The notes under the pieces: model-generated | Told to the model about the DNA's origin: nothing | The model's database searches: none | What the model saw: the letters and a program-made list of their open reading frames with translations, nothing else | Shown here: one piece after another, positions 9,817 to 19,659 of the stretch | How the letters are laid out: each line of letters begins with the position of its first letter | Numbering within the stretch: the stretch's first letter is position 1 | Translations under genes and position numbers: made by a program | NCBI RefSeq assembly: GCF_002165575.1 | Contig: NZ_MXQF01000012.1 | Span: 62,001-126,000 of the forward strand | DNA: 64,000 bases | Direction of reading: 5' to 3' | From: Pseudoalteromonas sp. A601 | GTDB lineage: Bacteria; Pseudomonadota; Gammaproteobacteria; Enterobacterales; Alteromonadaceae

Positions 9817-10947
9817 ATGACTCATTCTCTTAACTATTTTTTACAACTGATGATAAACAAGCAAGCTTCTGATTTGTTTGTTTCGAGTCAGCTACCGGTC
9901 AGCGCTAAAATTAATGGCGAATTGATTGCATTGGGAGACGATAAAATTTCGGATGAGGAATCCTTAGCGTTAGTTGAATCGGCAATGAGTGAAAAGCAAA
10001 AAGCCGAATTTCATAACTCTAAAGAGTGTAATTTTGCCATTGCTACTGATGAGGGGCGCTTTAGGGTTTCTGCGTTTTGGCAGCGCGACTGTGCTGGAAT
10101 GGTCATTCGTCGCATTGTGACTACAATACCTGATGTGAATGAATTAGGCCTACCTTCAACTCTGACCGATGTCATAATGGCTAAACGTGGTTTAGTGTTG
10201 TTTGTAGGTGGTACTGGTACGGGTAAATCAACTTCATTAGCAGCACTGTTGGGCTACCGTAACCGTAACCAGCGAGGCCATATATTAACCATTGAAGATC
10301 CGATCGAATTTGTACATGAACACCGCAAGAGTATTATTACTCAGCGTGAAGTAGGACTTGATACAGAGAGCTTTGAATCAGCTCTTAAAAGTTCCTTACG
10401 CCAAGCGCCAGATGTTATATTGATTGGTGAAATTCGCTCGCAAGAAACAATGGAGTATGCACTAAGCTTTGCCGAAACAGGGCATTTGTGTGTTGCTACT
10501 TTGCACGCGAACAACGCCAACCAAGCAATCGACCGAATTATGCACCTTGTGCCAAAAGAAAAGCACGATAAGCTAAAGTATGATTTATCCTTAAATTTAC
10601 GGGCAATCATAGCTCAACAATTAGTGCCTACTGCTGATGGAAATAGTCGTGTTGCTGCAATTGAGATTTTACTTAATACACCAATCATCGGCGAACTAAT
10701 TAAAAAAGGTGATATTGGCGGTATTAAAGAAGCGATGGCTAAGTCAAAAGATATGGGGATGCAAACCTTTGATCAAGCTTTATTTGAGCTATACAAGCAA
10801 CAACGTATAAGCTATGCAGATGCATTGCACCATGCTGATTCACCAAATGATTTACGTTTGATGATTAAATTAAGAGATAACGAACAGCAGGGAGCTGGCT
10901 TTTTACAAGGTGTAACCATAGATGGTTTAGACCAAAAGGGTTCGTAA
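9817..10947 (+). CDS. pilU: PilT-dependent retraction ATPase PilU
   Basis: The 376-residue PilT paralog assists retraction under load. It has Walker A GGTGTGKST (PilT has GPTGSGKST), ILTIEDPIEFVH, VILIGEIRS and HLCVATLHANNA. Its longer C-terminus without AIRNLIRE separates PilU from PilT. Only 1 bp separates its stop from the next start, so the solute-binding-like gene at 10949 is likely co-transcribed with pilT-pilU. Confidence 0.96.
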   Translation: MTHSLNYFLQLMINKQASDLFVSSQLPVSAKINGELIALGDDKISDEESLALVESAMSEKQKAEFHNSKECNFAIATDEGRFRVSAFWQRDCAGMVIRRIVTTIPDVNELGLPSTLTDVIMAKRGLVLFVGGTGTGKSTSLAALLGYRNRNQRGHILTIEDPIEFVHEHRKSIITQREVGLDTESFESALKSSLRQAPDVILIGEIRSQETMEYALSFAETGHLCVATLHANNANQAIDRIMHLVPKEKHDKLKYDLSLNLRAIIAQQLVPTADGNSRVAAIEILLNTPIIGELIKKGDIGGIKEAMAKSKDMGMQTFDQALFELYKQQRISYADALHHADSPNDLRLMIKLRDNEQQGAGFLQGVTIDGLDQKGS

Positions 10948-10948
10948 T

Positions 10949-11860
10949 ATGCAAAGTAGTCCTAAATGGTGTTTTTTGGCGTTGCTGTTTATCAGTTTAA
11001 GCACACCGTTTTTTGCTATTTCTCAACAAGATGTCATCCCTATTTATTTACGGGATGACGTTTACCATGATTACGTCCGTTTTTTAGACGGTGAAACCCC
11101 CGATAAAATTAACGATTTTAGCGGTAAATTCATTCGCCGTGATGTGGTCGATATGATCATTGCCCAGAAGGCATTACATTTGGGTGGGTTTAAAAAACGC
11201 TTTGATTACCAAGTTGGTAAGGTCAATTTTAGAAACACTAGGCTGCTTGAGCAAGGTGAGTTACTTATTAGCTTTGATACTTATTGGTATCAAGATGCCA
11301 AGCTGCTGGAAGAAAAAGTGCTAATTAGTGAACCAGTGATCCGTAAAGGAGAGTACTACGCTGGCATTTTTACTGCCCCTGATAATCAAGCAGTTTTCAA
11401 AATCCAGCATTTATCAGATTTTAATCAACTAACCAGTGTATCCACTCCACGCTGGCGAACAGATTGGCGCACGCTTGCACAACTACCGTTAAAAAACCTT
11501 ATTCGTGAAGATGAGTGGTTAAGCCAAGTTCGAATGGTTTCCATGCAGTGGGTTGATTTTATGCTGATGCCCTTAATGCCTGCGATTAATAATCATTATG
11601 AGCTTGAAAATATCACCTTAAAAGCAATTCCTAAGGTTTTAATATTATTAGATGATAGTCGCCACTTTGTGGTATCAAAACTTCACCCAGAAGGCTACAG
11701 AGCGTTTGCTGCGTTACAAAAAGGCTTGCAAATAATGCGCGACCAAGGTGCAATTGAAAGAGCATATCGACAAGCTGGGTTTATTCCTGAGCTGACCGAT
11801 CAAGTGATTATTAACCTACCACTTACCCGTAAGCTTGTTCAAAATAGCTCTCTAAAATAA
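10949..11860 (+). CDS. Secreted solute-binding-like protein linked to pilTU
   Basis: The 303-residue protein has an N-terminal signal peptide (hydrophobic residues 8-23, then FAISQQ) and a body that looks like a type 2 periplasmic binding fold: a paired-lobe pattern ending in [12 protein letters not shown] and [16 protein letters not shown], as seen in SBP_bac_3-like proteins. No lipobox and no transporter genes are adjacent. It is a clear paralog of the protein at 53695-54576 (shared SEPxIxxGEYxAG, PRWRxDW, SRHF/TRHF-VSKxHPEG). It directly follows pilU and overlaps the converging ruvX by 38 bp. The fold call is moderate; ligand and role are unknown. Confidence 0.8.
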   Translation: MQSSPKWCFLALLFISLSTPFFAISQQDVIPIYLRDDVYHDYVRFLDGETPDKINDFSGKFIRRDVVDMIIAQKALHLGGFKKRFDYQVGKVNFRNTRLLEQGELLISFDTYWYQDAKLLEEKVLISEPVIRKGEYYAGIFTAPDNQAVFKIQHLSDFNQLTSVSTPRWRTDWRTLAQLPLKNLIREDEWLSQVRMVSMQWVDFMLMPLMPAINNHYELENITLKAIPKVLILLDDSRHFVVSKLHPEGYRAFAALQKGLQIMRDQGAIERAYRQAGFIPELTDQVIINLPLTRKLVQNSSLK

Positions 11861-12269
11861 TCACTGCAGACATGTTATCCACGTTGCCTTTGCCTAAGCT
11901 CTTGTAACCACCTTGTTCAAATAACCGAGCCTTGGCGTCAGCTGTAGTTAAACGCTCGTCTTGGGTCTCTACGGGTAGGCCAAAATTATTATGTAAGCGG
12001 TTGGCAAACTTCTTAGCTTTGAATGTGACTTCTTGATTTGTTCCATCCATGTTCAGTGGTAAGCCAACTACTAATAGATCTGGCTGCCATTCATCAACGT
12101 GTTTTTTAATAAAATCCCAGTTTGGTATGCCATCTTTGGCTTTTACAGCGCTGAGACTTGAGGCTGATCCAGTCAGTTCTTGGCCAATGGCAATACCAAT
12201 ACTGGTCGTGCCAAAATCAAAGCCCATCACAGTACGTTCACCTTTGGGCTTAAGTTGTTTTTTGCTCAT
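11823..12269 (-). CDS. ruvX: RuvX/YqgF RNase H-fold nuclease
   Basis: The 148-residue protein has the RNase H-like start [13 protein letters not shown] with the catalytic aspartate, [12 protein letters not shown] and DERLTT, the YqgF signatures. In E. coli YqgF acts in 16S rRNA 5'-end processing; Holliday-junction resolvase activity is the older annotation. It is the last gene of the rsmE-gshB-yqgE-ruvX cluster, 28 bp after yqgE. Its 3' end overlaps the converging gene at 10949. Confidence 0.94.
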   Translation of the reverse strand: MSKKQLKPKGERTVMGFDFGTTSIGIAIGQELTGSASSLSAVKAKDGIPNWDFIKKHVDEWQPDLLVVGLPLNMDGTNQEVTFKAKKFANRLHNNFGLPVETQDERLTTADAKARLFEQGGYKSLGKGNVDNMSAVIILESYFEQAYG

Positions 12270-12297
12270 TGTTTCTTCTATTTAAAGTGCGTTGCGT

Positions 12298-12855
12298 TTA
12301 GGCATGACCTGCTTCAGCGCTTAATTGGCTAATATCAAAACCTAACGTTTCAACGGCCTTTTCCCAGCGTTGCTCCACTGGAGTGTTAAATATAATGTCA
12401 GGGTCCGCTTTGATGATAAGCCACGAATTTTCAAGTAGCTCTTGTTCCAGTTGACCTTGCTCCCACCCAGCATAGCCTAAAGTTATAATAAATTGCTCCG
12501 GTGCTTGCGTGGTCGTTAGGCTTGCTAATACATCTTTTGAAGTCGTAATCATTATTTCACTACTAAGCTCTTGGCTTGCTGCATAGCCCGGCTTTGGTGA
12601 GTGCAACACAAAACCACGATCGGTTTTTACAGGCCCGCCAGCAAACACGGCGACTTGTGATGCTTGATTTGATTTATCGTTATCGATTTCAATTTTATCA
12701 AGTAAATCACCTACAGTGATATTAATAGGCTGGTTAATAACCAGCCCCATAGCCCCATCTTCATTGTGCTCACAGATATACGTTACTGCACGTTTAAACA
12801 AAGGGTCTTGCATTGAAGGCATTGCGATTAAAAAGTGATTTTCTAATGATTGCAT
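12298..12855 (-). CDS. yqgE: YqgE/AlgH family protein
   Basis: The 185-residue protein contains the UPF0301 signatures: MPSMQDPLFKRAVTYICEHN near the N-terminus, GAMGLVINQP and FAGGPVKTDRGFVLH. Function is unsettled; AlgH was named for an effect on alginate genes in Pseudomonas. It sits between gshB (27 bp) and ruvX (28 bp) as in E. coli. Confidence 0.94.
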   Translation of the reverse strand: MQSLENHFLIAMPSMQDPLFKRAVTYICEHNEDGAMGLVINQPINITVGDLLDKIEIDNDKSNQASQVAVFAGGPVKTDRGFVLHSPKPGYAASQELSSEIMITTSKDVLASLTTTQAPEQFIITLGYAGWEQGQLEQELLENSWLIIKADPDIIFNTPVEQRWEKAVETLGFDISQLSAEAGHA

Positions 12856-12882
12856 AACGTTACCCCTTTATTATATTGAAAA

Positions 12883-13836
12883 TTAAGTATGGCTTAGTTT
12901 TCTCTCTATCGCATCAAATAAGATGCCGGTAATTGAAATATCATAAGCAGCCTCAATCTCTTTGACGCAAGTAGGGGCTGTTACGTTTATCTCGGTTAGC
13001 TTATCGCCAATAATATCAAGCCCAACAAAAACCAAGCCCTTTGCTTTTAATGTTGGTGCCACTGCTTGGGCTATTTTAAGGTCTGACTCACTAATAGGAC
13101 GAGCTTCACCACGACCGCCAGCAGCTAGATTGCCACGGGTTTCACCATTTTGTGGAATACGCGCTAAACAATAGGGGATCACCTCACCATCAACAACCAG
13201 TACGCGCTTGTCGCCTTGTTTGATTTCAGGGATGTAATTTTGCGCCATCGCAAAGCGGCTACCATGCTCCGTCAAAGTTTCGCAAATGACGCCTATATTG
13301 GCATCATTTTCTGTCACTCTAAAAATAGATGCGCCACCCATACCATCTAAAGGCTTGAGGATAATATCTTTATGCTCAGCTAAAAATGCTCTAATTTGAT
13401 GCTTATCTCTAGTTACTAAGGTATCTGGAGTATGTTCACTGAACCATGCGGTAAAGAGCTTTTCGTTAGCATCACGTAAGCTTTGTGGTTTATTGACGAT
13501 TAATGTCCCTTCAAGTTCAGCACGTTCCAGAATATAGGTTGCATAAATATATTCAGTATCAAACGGCGGATCTTTACGCATTAAAATAACGTCTAAATCA
13601 GCAAGGGCAATGGTGGCTTTTTTTTCAAGTTCATACCAGTGGCTTTCATTATCAAATACTTGTGCTTTAGCTGCTGTTGCAAAAGCTTTACCTTTGCGTA
13701 GAGATAAATCATCCATTTCCATGTAATAAATTTCATAGCCACGACTTTGAGCTTGCATCATCATTGCAAAGCCTGTGTCTTTTTTAATGTTAAACCCGCT
13801 GATTGGATCTGAAATTATACCTAATTTAATTGCCAT
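12883..13836 (-). CDS. gshB: Glutathione synthetase
   Basis: This 317-residue ATP-grasp enzyme joins gamma-glutamylcysteine and glycine. DPISGFNIKKDT at the N-terminus, LMRKDPPFD, LKPLDGMGGASIFR (ATP-grasp loop) and the C-terminal INVTAPTCVKEIE match the E. coli enzyme closely in length and order. It lies 53 bp after rsmE and is probably in the same transcript. Confidence 0.96.
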   Translation of the reverse strand: MAIKLGIISDPISGFNIKKDTGFAMMMQAQSRGYEIYYMEMDDLSLRKGKAFATAAKAQVFDNESHWYELEKKATIALADLDVILMRKDPPFDTEYIYATYILERAELEGTLIVNKPQSLRDANEKLFTAWFSEHTPDTLVTRDKHQIRAFLAEHKDIILKPLDGMGGASIFRVTENDANIGVICETLTEHGSRFAMAQNYIPEIKQGDKRVLVVDGEVIPYCLARIPQNGETRGNLAAGGRGEARPISESDLKIAQAVAPTLKAKGLVFVGLDIIGDKLTEINVTAPTCVKEIEAAYDISITGILFDAIERKLSHT

Positions 13837-13889
13837 GTCGTTGCCTTACTAAATATGTTGCAATAGATATGAGGGTGCTTTTAGTAATT

Positions 13890-14624
13890 TCAATTAGCTA
13901 AATCACCAAACTGTAGTTGTAATGCACTTAAGACCGTTAAAGCGGCGGTTTCAGTTCGTAAAACCCGTGGGCCAATGCGAATATCTGTAAAACCTTGCTG
14001 TTTGGTTTGTGCTATTTCTTCATCAGTAAAGCCACCTTCAGGGCCAACTAAAAAGCGAACACCACTTTTGGGTACTGTGATTGTCTTAATCGAATGTTCG
14101 GCACGTGGGTGCAGAGTCAGCTTTATTTCATCACTGCTTTGTTTTAGCCACTCATTTATATCAATAGGGGGGTGGATGGTGGTAATACGATTACGACCTG
14201 ATTGCTCTGCTGCAGAAATAGCTATTTTTTGCCATTGTTGGTGTTTCTTTGCTAAACGCTCAGCACTGAGTTTCACACCACAACGTTTACTAAAAATAGG
14301 GGTGATCTCTGTAATACCTAATTCAACAGACTTTTGAATGGTAAAGTCCATTTTATCGCCGCGAGATATACCTTGACCTAAATGAATACTCAATGGTGAT
14401 TCAACGTCTATGTCGTTAAATTCAAGTGGCATAGCAACGACAGACTTTTTGCCAACTTCGATGAGTTCACACAAGTATTCACCGCCTTGGCCGTTAAATA
14501 ATGATATTTGTTCACCCACCTTCATACGTAACACTCGACCAATATGACCTGCTGCATCATCGTTTAAATGAACGGGGGTTGAAAGTGCGATTTCGCTTGC
14601 TTGATATATATGAGGAACGCGCAT
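13890..14624 (-). CDS. rsmE: 16S rRNA m3U1498 methyltransferase RsmE
   Basis: The 244-residue SPOUT-class methyltransferase modifies U1498 of 16S rRNA. The N-terminal PUA-like part begins with MRVPHIY; the SPOUT knot carries FLVGPEGGFTDEE and IRIGPRVLRTETA, the SAM-binding trefoil loops. First gene of the rsmE-gshB-yqgE-ruvX cluster. Confidence 0.95.
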   Translation of the reverse strand: MRVPHIYQASEIALSTPVHLNDDAAGHIGRVLRMKVGEQISLFNGQGGEYLCELIEVGKKSVVAMPLEFNDIDVESPLSIHLGQGISRGDKMDFTIQKSVELGITEITPIFSKRCGVKLSAERLAKKHQQWQKIAISAAEQSGRNRITTIHPPIDINEWLKQSSDEIKLTLHPRAEHSIKTITVPKSGVRFLVGPEGGFTDEEIAQTKQQGFTDIRIGPRVLRTETAALTVLSALQLQFGDLAN

Positions 14625-14707
14625 GATGACCTTAAGATAAATAGCTAATGTAGCTTATGGTATGTAACGCTGCTCTTTGGTGCAAATATTATTAGCAGAA
14701 CTAAACT

Positions 14708-15193
14708 TTAACTGTTTATTTTTTCATTTAAGGCGTCTAAATCTAGAGGTGTTTCTGCAATATCATCTTGACAGGATAAGTGGTTACTGTGTGCTTGTTC
14801 GGTGACCGGTTCAAAATGATAGCCGTGTTCAACCTCACTCACTAAAAATCGTACATTGTGCAGTGAGTTGAAGATAAAACGTTGATTGTCATCTGCAAGT
14901 AAATAATCGGTTTGATTAAATAAAACGCCTACAATATCGTGATGTTCGTGTAAGTAGCTTGCCAGCTCTGACACGCTAATTTCATTATTAAAATCACAGT
15001 AACAATAATCTTTGATAAGCTCATCAAACATCAATTTTACGAGCTGGCGGGTATTTATACCAGCAACTACTAAAGTGCTAGGGGTGCTGGTGCTAGCTTG
15101 ACCAAAATAGTGTTCAGTGAATTGTCGGCTAAATTCACTGTCATTATCGATCAACAAGTAATTATCTACTTTAAACGGCATGGGGCCCCACAT
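14708..15193 (-). CDS. Uncharacterised acidic protein next to DUF350 gene
   Basis: I do not recognise this 161-residue protein. It is acidic, has no signal peptide or membrane segment, and reads as a compact alpha/beta domain for about 125 residues followed by a polar tail. An alternative ATG four codons in (15181) lies behind a GGGG run and may be the true start. It begins 17 bp after the stop of the DUF350 gene and is probably co-transcribed with it, so the two may work together at the membrane. No function is proposed. Confidence 0.6.
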   Translation of the reverse strand: MWGPMPFKVDNYLLIDNDSEFSRQFTEHYFGQASTSTPSTLVVAGINTRQLVKLMFDELIKDYCYCDFNNEISVSELASYLHEHHDIVGVLFNQTDYLLADDNQRFIFNSLHNVRFLVSEVEHGYHFEPVTEQAHSNHLSCQDDIAETPLDLDALNEKINS

Positions 15194-15210
15194 GTTGGTA
15201 TTTTCAATAG

Positions 15211-16104
15211 CTAAATTGAAAACATACTAATAAGTAAATAGCCTATAACGCTGAAAACAGCAAATTCGATACAGGCAATACCAATGTTATCTTGATGGTC
15301 AATTTCAAGTGCAGTATCAATATTGGGTAAAGAAATGAACTTAATAATGGCCGTTAGTATATACAGTAATAACCACATCGTGCCGCAATGTAAAGCTAAT
15401 GTGAAGATATTCTCTACCATTTTTCCGTTATGGAAAATTGCGCTTGCCAGCCCTGCATAAATCGCTAACGCTAAACCAATAGATTTTCCCGCATAACGTA
15501 TGCCTATGGAAGTATTTTCTAGATTGAAGTTACTTTGTAGTGAGGCACCTTGATTTGCTCTAGCAAATCGATATTCGCGTAATTTACTATCTAAAGCAAA
15601 AATTCCCTGCAATAAAAAGAAGCTAACAAATGCGATTAATAAGCTACTAAACCCCTGAGTATGTGACCAGTTATAAAGGCCTAAGGTAATAATACAGTTT
15701 GCGATTAACATGCCAGAATCAACCAAAGCTGCACATACGTTTTGTTTTAAAATAGCTGCTTCTTCATTAAATCGATGCAAAATCCATTTACGATGAATTA
15801 AATGACCGATTTTAATGAAGCTAAATAAAAGTACAATTAATGTAATAACCTTTAAGGGGTTTGATTGTGCTGCGCTGATGCTAATTTCCTCAAACAAATA
15901 GGCAATGGTTGCAACGACTACACTTATCTCTGAAGCAAAACTAATACCCATAGCAAAGTTGTCATGTTGGGCAAGTTCTTCTTTCAAAGCTTGCTTTGCC
16001 TTGAAGTGGTTTAGTCCTCGTAAGCCTATTACGGTTAAACAAATAACCGCAAAACAAATGGCAATCGCGAGTAAACTAGTGTTAGATAAAGACAAATATG
16101 ACAT
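15211..16104 (-). CDS. Inner-membrane protein with two DUF350 domains
   Basis: The protein is about 297 residues with roughly eight hydrophobic helices. It contains two internal copies of a DUF350-type unit: each half has a short acidic-Asn segment (QHDNFAMGISFASE near residue 45 and HQDNIGIACIEFA near residue 270) before a long helix. The ATG at 16104 is chosen because an AGG site precedes it; a TTG six codons upstream (16122) is also open. DUF350 (E. coli YjfL) proteins are of unknown function and often occur with PspA-like or glutathionylspermidine-synthase-like genes, absent here. It is divergent from glnE. Confidence 0.78.
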   Translation of the reverse strand: MSYLSLSNTSLLAIAICFAVICLTVIGLRGLNHFKAKQALKEELAQHDNFAMGISFASEISVVVATIAYLFEEISISAAQSNPLKVITLIVLLFSFIKIGHLIHRKWILHRFNEEAAILKQNVCAALVDSGMLIANCIITLGLYNWSHTQGFSSLLIAFVSFFLLQGIFALDSKLREYRFARANQGASLQSNFNLENTSIGIRYAGKSIGLALAIYAGLASAIFHNGKMVENIFTLALHCGTMWLLLYILTAIIKFISLPNIDTALEIDHQDNIGIACIEFAVFSVIGYLLISMFSI

Positions 16105-16173
16105 GTTGAACCTAGATAACAATTAATAATTTCATTCTAGTATGATTACTGCTGATATAAAAGAGAGTATTTA

Positions 16174-18966
16174 ATGAGCCAACAACTCCCCACACAAATA
16201 CAGACCCTTGGTACGGAACGCTTTGTAGAACTATATGCTGAGCGTCCAGTAAACGAGAAAATTATCAAGCTACTTGGCTTGAGTGAATTTGCTTGGCGTT
16301 GTTTAGAGTCTCAACCTGAGCTTATTGATATGTTGCTTTCAGAGCGTGACATGTTGCTGCGGGACTGCCCTTGCCCTTTTTTAGGCTATGAGCTTAGTAA
16401 TATAGATGAAGTTGTAGGCTATAAAATACTACGCCAGTACAGAGAGCGCTACTGGCTCAAAGTGGCATTCTTGGATATGTGTTGTGATAACGATATAGCA
16501 GATAGTATTCGCTATATTTCTATGTTGGCAGACAGCTTAATCGATGGTGCAAATCGTTGGGCTTTTGCACAAGTAGCTAAAGTTAATGGTGAGCCTGTGG
16601 ATGAGCAGGGCAACGCTATGCAAATGTTGGTTTTAGGGATGGGCAAGCTAGGGGGAAAAGAGCTTAATTATTCCTCTGATATCGATTTGATATTTGCTTA
16701 TCCGCAAAGTGTAAAAACACAAGGCGGTCGACGCTCACTCGAAGCGCAAGTTTTTTATACTAAAGTTGCACAAAAATTGATTGCGTCATTGAACCAAAAT
16801 ACAGCTGATGGGCAGGTATTTAGAGTCGATATGCGGCTTCGTCCTTTTGGTGAAAGCGGCCCGTTAGTGATGAGTTTTAATGCAATAGAAGATTATTATC
16901 AAGAGCAAGGGCGAGAGTGGGAACGCTATGCCATGCTAAAAGGTCGTTTAATTGGTGAGCAAACTCAATACAGCGATGAATTTTACCAGTTATTAAAGCC
17001 TTTTGTGTATAGGCGTTATATTGACTTTTCAGTGATAGAATCACTGCGTAAAATGAAGCAAATGATTGCTCAAGAGGTGAGGCGTAAACGCTTAACCAAT
17101 AATATTAAGCTTGGTGCGGGTGGCATACGTGAAGTTGAATTTGTGGTACAGGCATTACAAATGGTTCGCGGTGGACGTGAGGCTAATTTACAAACGCAAT
17201 CACTGCTTAAAGCCCTTACAGAGCTAAGTGCAACCAATGTAATAGCTTCAGACGAAGCTAAACTCCTACAAAGTAATTACTTGTTTTTACGTAAAGTTGA
17301 ACAGTACCTACAAATCTTTGATGATCAACAAACACAAACATTACCAGATGATGAACTTAATCAGCTGCGTCTAAATTTTTTACTAGGGCACATTGATTTT
17401 AGTCACACACTCGATGAAACAAATAACATTATGGCTGCGGTACATAGTGAGTTTGAATTAGTCATTGGTTATGACAGTGAGCCTGATGATCCTTGTGAAA
17501 GTGCCTTTGTAAGTGCATGGGAGCATAATGATGTAAGTTTACTGTCAGAGGCTGATGACAGTTGGCAACAGCCTTTGAGTGACTTTAGGGAGCGATCAGC
17601 TAAAGCAAAGATAGGTTTACGAGGTCGTGATATTCTCGATAAATTAATGCCATTGCTGCTAAAGCAGTTAACTCAGTGCAATGCATCAGACGCGGTGTTT
17701 AGTATGATTAGTCAAGTGCTGAATAAAGTCATTTCGCGTACTGCATACCTTGAGCTGTTATATGAGAATCCTGGTGCGCTGAAACAGCTTGTAACCTTGT
17801 GTTGCCACAGTAAGTGGATCGGCGAACATATTTCTCGTTACCCAATTTTGCTTGATGAGCTGATAGACCCTGCTGTGCTTTATAAACCCACGCCATTGAC
17901 GGCTTATAAAGATGAAGTACGACAATATTTTTTACGTATAGATAGTGACGATTTAGAGCAACAAATGGAAGCGTTACGCCAATTTAAGCAAACTCATCAG
18001 TTACGTATAGCAGCAGCTGATGCGACAGGCGTGTTAGATGTGATGAAGGTTAGCGATCACTTAACAGCACTTGCTGAAGCGATTGTTGACCAAGCAGTAA
18101 ACATCGCTTGGCAGCAAATGGCCACGCGTTTTGGTATTCCGCCCAACACAGATGATGAAAATAAAGGGTTTGGTGTTATAGCATATGGTAAAACAGGAGG
18201 TTTTGAAGTTGGTTATGATTCGGATTTAGATTTGGTATTTGTACATAATCACGACGGTACAAGCCAAACAAACGGCAAAAAAAGTATATCTTCTAGGCAG
18301 TTTTATTTAAAACTCGCGCAGCGCTTAATGCATTTATTTAATACGCGTACGGCATCAGGTATTTTATATGAGCTCGATACACGTCTAAGGCCTGAAGGAG
18401 CCTCAGGGTTGATGGCTATTAACTTGGAAAGTTTCCATCATTATCAATTAACGCAAGCTTGGACTTGGGAGCACCAAGCGCTAGTACGCTCAAGAATGAT
18501 TTTAGGGCAAGTAGAACTGCAACAAAGGTTTGAGCAAATCCGCTTAGAAATACTTTCGCAACAGCGTGATAATGCCGTGCTAAAAGGTGATGTTATCAAG
18601 ATGCGCGAGAAGATGCGCAGTCACTTAGCTAAAGGCAATGATACACAGTTTGATTTAAAACAAGATGCCGGTGGCATGGCTGATATTGAGTTTATAACCC
18701 AGTACCTGGTGCTAAAAAACGCGCATACATTTTCTCAGTTAACGACTTTTTCAGATAATGTGAGAATTCTGACTGACGCAGCTCGATTAGGTTGTATTGA
18801 TACACCGTTGAAACAAGGGCTAATTGCAGCCTACATTGAATATCGCTCTCGCTACCATGTGCTAAGTTTGGATCAGCAAGGGCGTTGTGTTAGCCGTGAA
18901 GAGCTTAGTGAGCATATTAGTTTGGTTACTAAAGCTTGGCAGGAAATTTTTGAACTAATTAAATAG
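16174..18966 (+). CDS. glnE: Glutamine synthetase adenylyltransferase/removase
   Basis: The 930-residue bifunctional enzyme adenylylates and deadenylylates glutamine synthetase in response to PII. Both nucleotidyltransferase domains are intact: the N-terminal one has GMGKLGGKELNYSSDIDL (near residue 155), the C-terminal one GFEVGYDSDLDLVFVH (near residue 678). Length is normal for GlnE (about 946 in E. coli). It has its own GAGAG ribosome site and faces away from the DUF350 gene. Confidence 0.97.
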   Translation: MSQQLPTQIQTLGTERFVELYAERPVNEKIIKLLGLSEFAWRCLESQPELIDMLLSERDMLLRDCPCPFLGYELSNIDEVVGYKILRQYRERYWLKVAFLDMCCDNDIADSIRYISMLADSLIDGANRWAFAQVAKVNGEPVDEQGNAMQMLVLGMGKLGGKELNYSSDIDLIFAYPQSVKTQGGRRSLEAQVFYTKVAQKLIASLNQNTADGQVFRVDMRLRPFGESGPLVMSFNAIEDYYQEQGREWERYAMLKGRLIGEQTQYSDEFYQLLKPFVYRRYIDFSVIESLRKMKQMIAQEVRRKRLTNNIKLGAGGIREVEFVVQALQMVRGGREANLQTQSLLKALTELSATNVIASDEAKLLQSNYLFLRKVEQYLQIFDDQQTQTLPDDELNQLRLNFLLGHIDFSHTLDETNNIMAAVHSEFELVIGYDSEPDDPCESAFVSAWEHNDVSLLSEADDSWQQPLSDFRERSAKAKIGLRGRDILDKLMPLLLKQLTQCNASDAVFSMISQVLNKVISRTAYLELLYENPGALKQLVTLCCHSKWIGEHISRYPILLDELIDPAVLYKPTPLTAYKDEVRQYFLRIDSDDLEQQMEALRQFKQTHQLRIAAADATGVLDVMKVSDHLTALAEAIVDQAVNIAWQQMATRFGIPPNTDDENKGFGVIAYGKTGGFEVGYDSDLDLVFVHNHDGTSQTNGKKSISSRQFYLKLAQRLMHLFNTRTASGILYELDTRLRPEGASGLMAINLESFHHYQLTQAWTWEHQALVRSRMILGQVELQQRFEQIRLEILSQQRDNAVLKGDVIKMREKMRSHLAKGNDTQFDLKQDAGGMADIEFITQYLVLKNAHTFSQLTTFSDNVRILTDAARLGCIDTPLKQGLIAAYIEYRSRYHVLSLDQQGRCVSREELSEHISLVTKAWQEIFELIK

Positions 18967-19025
18967 CCGTGAATTTAGAAGTCTGAGCGAGTGTAAGTAT
19001 TCACTTGCTCTCATTCAGATAAACA

Positions 19026-19598
19026 CTAACTTTTTAAGCGTCGGCAGTTTTCTCTTACATATTCAGAAGGGAGCTCAGTAATCACTGCTGCCCTTTGTTT
19101 AAAGCAAAAGAAGGTGTATACCTCGTTTTCAAAATCATCATTTATAGCACGGCCAACTTGGTATAAAGTCGAGTTGAAATTACTATCTACTCGAAAATGA
19201 TCTTTGACTACGTAGTCTTTGCTTAAATACCAATAGAGCACGATATCTTCATTGCGTGCGTATTGCGACATCACTTTTTTAAGAGTCGAGCCATTTTCAA
19301 AACGTCTTGCTGTGAACTCACCAGTCCAATTTGGAGATGATGGTTCGACAACTCGCGCGCGTTCAATTAATGCTGCATCAATATTTAACTCAGGTTTTGG
19401 TAGTTTTAAAACATATTTATCTCGTTCATTATTTTTATTTACTTGATTACGCAACGCCGAATAAAACCGCGATAACCCTTGCGCAGCAGCATTTTTTGTT
19501 TCTTTCATGTCCATAACGGGGCCATGACCAAATAAAAAATAAATGGCGGCTATAATTAATATAACTGCTAGTGATAAATGCTTAACCCAAAACCACAT
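19026..19598 (-). CDS. Uncharacterised N-terminally anchored protein
   Basis: The 190-residue protein has one N-terminal membrane helix (about residues 7-24) and a charged soluble domain that should face the periplasm, with two cysteines near the C-terminus (FFCFK and RENCRRL) that could form a disulfide. I do not recognise the family. It converges on glnE and lies 61 bp downstream of lpxL on the same strand, so it may be expressed with lpxL. Confidence 0.6.
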   Translation of the reverse strand: MWFWVKHLSLAVILIIAAIYFLFGHGPVMDMKETKNAAAQGLSRFYSALRNQVNKNNERDKYVLKLPKPELNIDAALIERARVVEPSSPNWTGEFTARRFENGSTLKKVMSQYARNEDIVLYWYLSKDYVVKDHFRVDSNFNSTLYQVGRAINDDFENEVYTFFCFKQRAAVITELPSEYVRENCRRLKS

Positions 19599-19659
19599 AA
19601 CTCATACTCTTGTTTTTGTGTTTGTTCATAAAATCATATTAAACCACGAAAGTCATCTT

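Noticed and set aside
10949..11860. Solute-binding-like protein as part of an ABC transporter
   Set aside because: No permease or ATPase genes are near either this gene or its paralog at 53695.
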